The position numbers were made by a program, and so were the translations under genes. DNA of 45,826 bases from Kingella_B sp963529665. GTDB lineage: Bacteria > Pseudomonadota > Gammaproteobacteria > Burkholderiales > Neisseriaceae. This document shows, piece by piece, positions 41,255-45,826 of this stretch (position 1 is its first letter; every line of letters begins with the position of its first letter). Below the pieces are notes generated by a model that saw nothing but the letters and a program-made list of their open reading frames with translations, ran no database searches and was not told the DNA's origin. The stretch covers positions 1 to 45,826 of the forward strand of contig CAUSAG010000018.1 in the NCBI GenBank assembly GCA_963529665.1, given 5' to 3'.

Positions 41255-43264
41255 TCACGCTTTGCCAATCGTCTCCGCTAAAAAGCGCAGTACGCAGGCG
41301 AGTTCTGCGGCGGTTTCTTCTTGCGTGCCGTTACCTGTGTGTCCGCCGCTTTCGGGGGCATAAAGATGGCTGGGGGCGTGCTGTTCGCGCAGTTTGGCGT
41401 GGAATTTGAGCGCGTGGGCGGGGTGTACGCGGTCGTCGGCTAGGCTGGTGGTGATGAGCGCGGGCGGGTAGTTCAGGCTGCCTGAAATGTTGTGGTAGGG
41501 GGAGAAGGCGGCAAGGTGGTCGCGCATTTGCGGGTCGGCGGGGTCGCCGTATTCTTCTATCCAGCTTGCGCCTGCGTAGAGCTGTGGGTAGCGCAGCATA
41601 TCGGTGAGCGGCACTTCGCACACCATTGCGCCGATGTTTTCAGGCTGCCTTGTGTACGCGCTGGCAACGATTAGCCCGCCGTTGCTGCCGCCTTGGATGG
41701 CGATGCGTTCGGCGCGACTGTAACCTTGTTGGCAAAGATGGGCGACAACGGCGAGCAGGTCGTCCACGGATTTGTGTTTGTGTTGGCGTTGGGCGGCTTC
41801 GTGCCAGCCGGTGAACTCGCCACCGCCGCGTATGTTCGCCAGCACAAAGGCGTTGCCTTGTTCCAACCAATGTTTGCCGATGCTGCCCAGATAGTGCGGC
41901 AGCTCGGGCACGTTGAAGCCACCGTAAACGTAAACCAGCGTGGGCGTTTCAGGCTGCCTTGGCTGTTTGCCCACCCAGTAATACGGGATGGGTGTGCCGT
42001 CTGCCGATGGGGCGTGATGTTGTTCCACAATAATGTCTTGGGCGTTGAATTGGGCGATTTGGCGGCGCATCACGCTCAGTTCCATCACGCTTAAATCCAG
42101 CGCGTAGAGCGTGAGCGGCGTGGTGAAATCGCTGGCGGCAAGGTAAAGCACGTCGCCGCCCCATGGCTGGTCGGTAAGGTCTATCGCGCCGTTGGGCAGG
42201 CTGGGCAGGGCGGTTTCGTGCCATGCGCCGTTTTGCCATTGCCATGCTTTCAGGCTGCCTGAAACGTTGTCCAGCAGATTGGCGATGATGAAGCGGCGCG
42301 TGGTTTCCACGCTTTCTATGGCTTGCTGCGCGTTGGGCGTAATCAGGCAAAAGGCTTCGCCGAGCATGCCTTTGTTGAGCTTAACGGCAATCAGGCTGCC
42401 TGCGGCGTAGCTTTGGTTGGCGCGATGCCATGCGGTTTTGAGTTGAACGATAAGCTGCCCAGCAATATAGCCCGCAATATCGGCATCGCTGGGCAGGGCA
42501 AGGGCTTGGATGTCGCCCGTTTTGCCCACTTGATAATAGGTTTTTTGGAAGAAGCTGCTGGCGGATTCAATCAAATCAATCGGCGCGCCTTGCGGGTCTA
42601 GGTAACGCCATGCGTGCACCATCACGCCGTTTTCAGGCTGCCTGAAAATGGCTTGGGCTTCATCAAAACTCTGCCCGCGCTGCAGCAGCCAAACTTCGCG
42701 CGGATAGCCCGATGGCGTGAGCTGGCGTTCATCCCAAGCAGGGCACACCCACACGCTGTTTTCATCGCGCCATGTGATGTGGTTTTTGCCCAGCGGAAAG
42801 TGAAAACCGTTTTCCACAATTTGGCGCGTGGCAAGGTTGAATTCAATGGTGTATGCCGCGTCTGAACCTGCTTGCGAGAGCGTGAGCAGCGCGATTTCAG
42901 GCTGCTCAACATAATGTGACACGCCGTCTAAATACACATCGTCGCCCAAGATGTCGTCAAAATCGGCAACGGAAAACAGCGTTTGCCATTCGGGCAAGCC
43001 CGCGCGATAGCTGGCGGCGCTGCACACGCGATACACGCCCTTGGGGTATTCGGGCGATTGATGAAAGTGGTACATCCGCGCGCGGTGTTCTTGGCAAAAC
43101 GGGATTTGGCGTTCGTCTTGCAGCTGGGCAAGGATGTCATCGCGCAGGGCGGAGTATTCGGGCGATTGGCAAAACTGCGCCAGCGTTTCGGCGTACGCTT
43201 GCGCGATGAATTGTTGCGTAGCGGGGTCTTGCAGATTTTCTAGCGATTGATACGGGTCTTGCAT
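41255..43264 (-). CDS. prolyl oligopeptidase family serine peptidase
   Basis: The 669-residue cytoplasmic S9 peptidase has an N-terminal beta-propeller and a C-terminal alpha/beta-hydrolase domain. The catalytic triad is Ser527 (GGSNGGL), Asp611 (DDRVHPAH) and His642 (GGHTGNG). It cleaves short proline-containing peptides. Five perfect in-frame DUS encode IFRQPENG, VSGSLKA, KQPRQPET, YTRQPEN and ISGSLNY; several fall between secondary-structure blocks. The start MQDPYQSLENLQDP is typical. The gene stands alone. Confidence 0.94.
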   Translation of the reverse strand: MQDPYQSLENLQDPATQQFIAQAYAETLAQFCQSPEYSALRDDILAQLQDERQIPFCQEHRARMYHFHQSPEYPKGVYRVCSAASYRAGLPEWQTLFSVADFDDILGDDVYLDGVSHYVEQPEIALLTLSQAGSDAAYTIEFNLATRQIVENGFHFPLGKNHITWRDENSVWVCPAWDERQLTPSGYPREVWLLQRGQSFDEAQAIFRQPENGVMVHAWRYLDPQGAPIDLIESASSFFQKTYYQVGKTGDIQALALPSDADIAGYIAGQLIVQLKTAWHRANQSYAAGSLIAVKLNKGMLGEAFCLITPNAQQAIESVETTRRFIIANLLDNVSGSLKAWQWQNGAWHETALPSLPNGAIDLTDQPWGGDVLYLAASDFTTPLTLYALDLSVMELSVMRRQIAQFNAQDIIVEQHHAPSADGTPIPYYWVGKQPRQPETPTLVYVYGGFNVPELPHYLGSIGKHWLEQGNAFVLANIRGGGEFTGWHEAAQRQHKHKSVDDLLAVVAHLCQQGYSRAERIAIQGGSNGGLIVASAYTRQPENIGAMVCEVPLTDMLRYPQLYAGASWIEEYGDPADPQMRDHLAAFSPYHNISGSLNYPPALITTSLADDRVHPAHALKFHAKLREQHAPSHLYAPESGGHTGNGTQEETAAELACVLRFLAETIGKA

Positions 43265-43380
43265 TTTGGGCTTTCGGATGGATGAAAACGGGCGATTTTA
43301 GCACGTAGCCAAAGGCAGCCTGAAAACGGAAAACGGCATTTCAGGCTGCCTTTGCACGGCGCGTAAAGGCTTGTCTTATT

Positions 43381-43408
43381 TTGGATATTTTGGAAAATGT
43401 AGTATGAT
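43381..43408 (+). promoter_or_regulatory. candidate promoter of the SemiSWEET gene
   Basis: TTGGAT (43381-43386) and TATGAT (43403-43408) are 16 bases apart and 34 bases before the ATG, in an AT-rich stretch. Confidence 0.5.
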
Positions 43409-43441
43409 TACAGCTTTGCAACCCAAATCAACAGGGAAAAC

Positions 43442-43708
43442 ATGAAAACCTTGAATGAAAAACAAGTCAAAATATTGTCTATCGTAGCCACCATCGCCGC
43501 CGTGTGCATGTATTTTGCCTACATCGCGCAAATCCAAGCCAATTTGGCAGGGCACAAAGGCAGCCCGATTCAACCGCTTGCCGCCGCTATCAACTGCACA
43601 TTGTGGGTGATTTATGGCTTGATGAAACCGCAGCGCGATTACCCCGTTGCCATCGCTAACGCGCCAGGTGTGGTGCTGGGTTTGATTACCGCCATCACTG
43701 CGCTGTAA
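43442..43708 (+). CDS. SemiSWEET-type sugar transporter
   Basis: The 88-residue protein has three membrane helices, the half-size form of the eukaryotic SWEET/MtN3 family. Helix 1 (ILSIVATIAAVCMYFAYIAQI), helix 2 (PLAAAINCTLWVIYGLM) and helix 3 (PVAIANAPGVVLGLITAITAL) fit. The Asn in NAPG and the Trp in TLWV are family binding-site positions. SemiSWEETs work as dimers and move mono- or disaccharides by facilitated diffusion. CAGGGAAAAC precedes the ATG. No metabolic gene for the substrate is adjacent. Confidence 0.9.
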   Translation: MKTLNEKQVKILSIVATIAAVCMYFAYIAQIQANLAGHKGSPIQPLAAAINCTLWVIYGLMKPQRDYPVAIANAPGVVLGLITAITAL

Positions 43709-43721
43709 TTTGAATACAAAA

Positions 43722-43760
43722 AGGCAGCCTGAAAACGTATTATCCGTTTTCAGGCTGCCT
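43722..43760. terminator. inverted DUS pair between convergent genes
   Basis: AGGCAGCCTGAA (43722-43733) and TTCAGGCTGCCT (43749-43760), with flanking AACG/CGTT, form a 16-bp stem that can end transcripts from both the SemiSWEET gene and the XRE gene. Confidence 0.8.
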
Positions 43761-43771
43761 CAATCATTGTC

Positions 43772-44143
43772 TTAATTTTCTATTTGTTGTTGCAGTAATT
43801 GAATAATTTGTTTTAACGCAGCAATCTCATTGTTTTTCTGTTCTAACAATTCATCCTTCAAATCAAGCAACGCTTGCAATTTGTCAGTTGCCCCATTTCC
43901 ATTGTGGCTATTGTTATGGTCGCCAATAGAAAAGAAAAAGGTTTTATCTTGATTGGCTAGCAATTCAACTATGTCAATATTAAATATATCTGCAATTTGT
44001 TTTAATTTATCTAAATTAATTGCGGTTTTTCCGCGTTCTATGTTGGCATATCCATTGGCGGACATAGACAGTTTTTCAGCCATATCTTCCTGTGTCCATT
44101 GGTTGATTTCTCGCATCACGCGAATTTTATCGTGAATTTCCAT
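43772..44143 (-). CDS. XRE-family transcriptional regulator with coiled-coil tail
   Basis: The 123-residue protein has an N-terminal helix-turn-helix of the Cro/C1 type (MREINQWTQEDMAEKLSMSA, then YANIERGKTAI, residues about 10-45), a linker with NNSHNGNGA, and a C-terminal coiled coil (KDELLEQKNNEIAALKQIIQ) ending at LLQQQIEN. It most likely binds as a dimer. It is divergent from the DUF805 gene across 122 bases, so it probably represses that gene and itself. The gene is AT-rich compared with the surrounding chromosome. Confidence 0.88.
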   Translation of the reverse strand: MEIHDKIRVMREINQWTQEDMAEKLSMSANGYANIERGKTAINLDKLKQIADIFNIDIVELLANQDKTFFFSIGDHNNSHNGNGATDKLQALLDLKDELLEQKNNEIAALKQIIQLLQQQIEN

Positions 44144-44189
44144 ATCTAATTCTCAAAAAAGTGTGATTTATACCATTAAAAATGCGGAG

Positions 44190-44215
44190 TTAAACATTTT
44201 TGTTTGGTGGTTTAA
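44190..44215. promoter_or_regulatory. possible operator between the XRE and DUF805 genes
   Basis: TTAAAC (44190-44195) and GTTTAA (44210-44215) form an inverted repeat with a 14-base gap in the middle of the divergent region. The spacing is two helical turns, suitable for a dimeric repressor. It is short and AT-rich, so chance is possible. Confidence 0.3.
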
Positions 44216-44265
44216 GCGATTTTTGCAGTATATCATAGGTTTAATTTTTAATTAAAGGATACATC

Positions 44266-44697
44266 GTGGAAATAAGGCGTATGTCGCGATTGCCTTTTTT
44301 GGGTTATCGCATTCTCTTTGGTGTTCTATTTATGATGTTTTTTAATATTGTAAATAAGTTGTTGCAAATGCATCAAAATTCAGGATTTTTTATATTGTTA
44401 TTTTTGCTTGGGTATGCTTTTTCCATATTTATAGATGTTTATTTAATGATTGGAAGGTTACATGACTTAAATAGAAATGGGTGGCTAAGTTTGCTTGCAT
44501 CAGCTCCTATATTAGCGATATTCATGGTTATTCCGCTTATGCTTATTGGATATATTGAAACTGTAGAGCCAAATGCAGAAGTGTTTGAATATATTGTTAT
44601 AATAATAATTATATCTATAATCTGGTTTTTCATGACGATTTATCTGCATTGCTTTAAAGGCACCGATGGCGATAATGATTTTGGAGAACAACCATAA
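44266..44697 (+). CDS. DUF805 family membrane protein
   Basis: The 143-residue protein has four hydrophobic segments, an internal RLHDLNRNGWLSLLAS motif and a terminal HCFKGTDGDNDFG, both hallmarks of DUF805. The start is GTG at 44266 because AAAGGA lies 7 bases upstream; the first ATG (44281) lacks spacing. The function of the family is unknown, and it is often found near phage or stress genes. It is followed after 20 bases by the coiled-coil gene, so the two form an operon. Confidence 0.88.
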   Translation: MEIRRMSRLPFLGYRILFGVLFMMFFNIVNKLLQMHQNSGFFILLFLLGYAFSIFIDVYLMIGRLHDLNRNGWLSLLASAPILAIFMVIPLMLIGYIETVEPNAEVFEYIVIIIIISIIWFFMTIYLHCFKGTDGDNDFGEQP

Positions 44698-44717
44698 ATT
44701 AACGAGGTAACAACAGT

Positions 44718-45200
44718 ATGCCTTATGAGACAGAACATCAAGTCAGACAAACTGATTTTACTCCAGCTAATGGTGGCGTTAGTTATTTAGGTACTTTACG
44801 GCAGCAGGCAGACCAAGCTGAACAAGATGCACTGCTTGCGCAACAGCAAGCTGATGAGTTTGCCCGGCAACAGCAAGCCGAAACCGAAGCATATAAAGCA
44901 CAGCTAGACGCATTGCTGGCACAGCAACAAGCCATGTATGACCAAGCTCTTTTGCAGCAACGTGAGCAAGCCATTCAACAGCAACAAGCAAAAATCAATC
45001 AATTAGAGCGTGAGTTACAAAGTATGCAAGCTCAAAACACGGCTGTATATAGTAAAAATAGAAGCCAGCAACAGCATGCTTATCAAGCGCAACCAGCTCA
45101 AACCAGTAATGCAAGTGTTTCTGCGGGCGTTGCAGTGTGCATGATTATGCTTGCGTTTATTAGTGCTATTTTTTGGTTTAGTTTCTTAAAAAAGAAATAA
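44718..45200 (+). CDS. tail-anchored, Gln-rich coiled-coil protein
   Basis: The 160-residue protein has a long Gln/Ala/Glu coiled coil (residues about 28-105, with ALLAQQQA repeated at two places), a Ser/Gln/Asn linker, and one C-terminal membrane helix (VAVCMIMLAFISAIFWFSFL) with a KKK end. It has no signal peptide, so the coiled coil should face the cytoplasm. The ATG has GAGG 12 bases upstream. It is the second gene of the DUF805 operon. No family is recognised; a membrane scaffold is a guess. Confidence 0.75.
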   Translation: MPYETEHQVRQTDFTPANGGVSYLGTLRQQADQAEQDALLAQQQADEFARQQQAETEAYKAQLDALLAQQQAMYDQALLQQREQAIQQQQAKINQLERELQSMQAQNTAVYSKNRSQQQHAYQAQPAQTSNASVSAGVAVCMIMLAFISAIFWFSFLKKK

Positions 45201-45230
45201 AAATTTTCCCCAAAGGCAGCCTGAAAACAC

Positions 45231-45263
45231 AAAACCGTTTGGCACAACACCAAACGGTTTTTT
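45231..45263 (+). terminator. terminator of the DUF805 operon
   Basis: AAAACCGTTTGG (45231-45242) pairs perfectly with CCAAACGGTTTT (45250-45261), loop 7, followed by TT. An outer inverted DUS pair (45214-45225 and 45267-45278) encloses it, giving a nested hairpin that also serves proC from the other side. Confidence 0.9.
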
Positions 45264-45284
45264 ATTTTCAGGCTGCCTACCGCG

Positions 45285-45826
45285 CTACCCCAACTCCCGC
45301 CCCAGCTCCACCGACCGGGCCGCCGCCGCATTCACCCCCTCGCGCAAATGTTCCGCCAGCGCTCGCTGGCGGAACGTTTCCAGCGCGGCAAACGTCGTGC
45401 CGCCCTTGCTGGTAACCGCGTCTTGCAAGGCGGCAAAATCCGCGCCCGATTGCGATGCCAATTCCACCGCCCCACGAAATGTTTGCAAGCTCAATTCGCG
45501 CGATTGCGCCGCGTCAAAGCCCAAATCCTGCGTCGCCTGCTGCAAGGCGTTCATCAAATAAAACACATACGCCGAGCCGCTGCCTGAAACCGCCGTAACC
45601 GTGTGCATCTGCGCTTCATCGTTCAGCCAAAAAGTCAAACGGCACGACGCGGCGATAATCGCTTCCGCCGTTGCCCTATCCGCCGCGCTCACATCATCTG
45701 CGGCAAACAGCCCCGCCACGCCTTCGCCCACCTGCGCAGGCGTATTCGGCATCACGCGCACCAGCCGCCGTGTGCCGCCCAAATAGCGCGACAACGTTGC
45801 CACGCTCAACCCCGCCGCCAGCGAAA
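45285..45826 (-). CDS. proC: pyrroline-5-carboxylate reductase (partial)
   Basis: The C-terminal 179 residues of ProC are in the window and the N-terminus (NADPH-binding part) is beyond the right edge. Motifs are VRVMPNTPAQVGEG, the family signature region SGSGSAYVFYLMNALQQA, and VTSKGGTTFAALE. It performs the last step of proline synthesis. The frame is open to the edge with no stop (SLAAGLSVATL...), so the start is not visible. The stop is at 45285-45287. Confidence 0.93.
   Translation of the reverse strand, partial: SLAAGLSVATLSRYLGGTRRLVRVMPNTPAQVGEGVAGLFAADDVSAADRATAEAIIAASCRLTFWLNDEAQMHTVTAVSGSGSAYVFYLMNALQQATQDLGFDAAQSRELSLQTFRGAVELASQSGADFAALQDAVTSKGGTTFAALETFRQRALAEHLREGVNAAAARSVELGRELG

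Noticed and set aside
44779..44991. Antisense frames in the Gln-rich gene
   Set aside because: They arise from CAG/CAA repeats read in reverse; the plus-strand gene has a start signal, a membrane tail and a terminator.

Overview
The window reads as chromosome of a naturally competent Neisseriaceae bacterium, most likely Kingella or a close relative. The main reason is the 12-mer AGGCAGCCTGAA (reverse TTCAGGCTGCCT). It recurs many dozens of times, in gaps, at gene ends and inside reading frames, and from memory it is the Kingella dialect of the DNA uptake sequence (kingDUS). The gene content (kdsA-kdsC-lptCAB-rpoN-hpf, rne with rfaE2, leuC, short-form hisG, a Mu-like head module) also fits a betaproteobacterium of this family. 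I found no tRNA, rRNA, CRISPR array or insertion sequence.

Layout. (1) 1-3500 is a foreign mosaic with no kingDUS. It holds a second partial leuC copy, truncated neisserial genes, Neisseria-dialect uptake sequences (AGGTCGTCTGAA and AGGCCGTCTGAA), and an AT-rich core with a YeiH-family transporter that carries two perfect Haemophilus uptake sequences (AAGTGCGGT). (2) 2633-8249, minus strand: intact leuC, two small unknown genes, two Sel1-repeat proteins from a tandem duplication, and rluC. (3) 8765-18325, plus strand: rne, rfaE2, a PEBP-family gene, kdsA, kdsC, lptC, lptA, lptB, rpoN and hpf, a lipopolysaccharide core/export block. (4) 18462-30303, minus strand: dnaG, a J-like membrane protein, an unknown basic protein, a structured repeat region, hisG, an SCO lipoprotein, a periplasmic 5'-nucleotidase, mtgA, aroE, hemE and a DUF945 protein. 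(5) 30423-31601, plus strand: a LysR C-terminal remnant and rnz. (6) 31943-36601, minus strand: a decayed Mu-like prophage head module (gp27', terminase, portal, gpF, gpG) studded with kingDUS. (7) 36637-43264, minus strand: a membrane protein with a palindrome at its 3' end, a DUF3298 protein, an aromatic amino acid permease, ubiA and a prolyl oligopeptidase. (8) 43442-45200: a small accessory cluster (SemiSWEET, XRE regulator, DUF805 protein, tail-anchored coiled-coil protein). (9) Partial proC at the right edge.

The genes form three functional groups. KdsA and KdsC make Kdo, RfaE2 makes ADP-heptose, and LptA/B/C export lipopolysaccharide. LeuC, HisG, AroE, HemE and ProC are scattered biosynthesis genes, and MtgA builds the wall. 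The uptake sequence is the dominant organising feature: inverted pairs form the likely terminators, single copies supply stop codons and intercistronic spacers, and in-frame copies add short peptides such as GSLK and RQPEN to proteins.

The most notable observation is the nested transfer at the left end: Haemophilus-marked DNA inside Neisseria-marked DNA inside a Kingella-marked chromosome. Function calls rest on motif recognition by eye; no database search was run.
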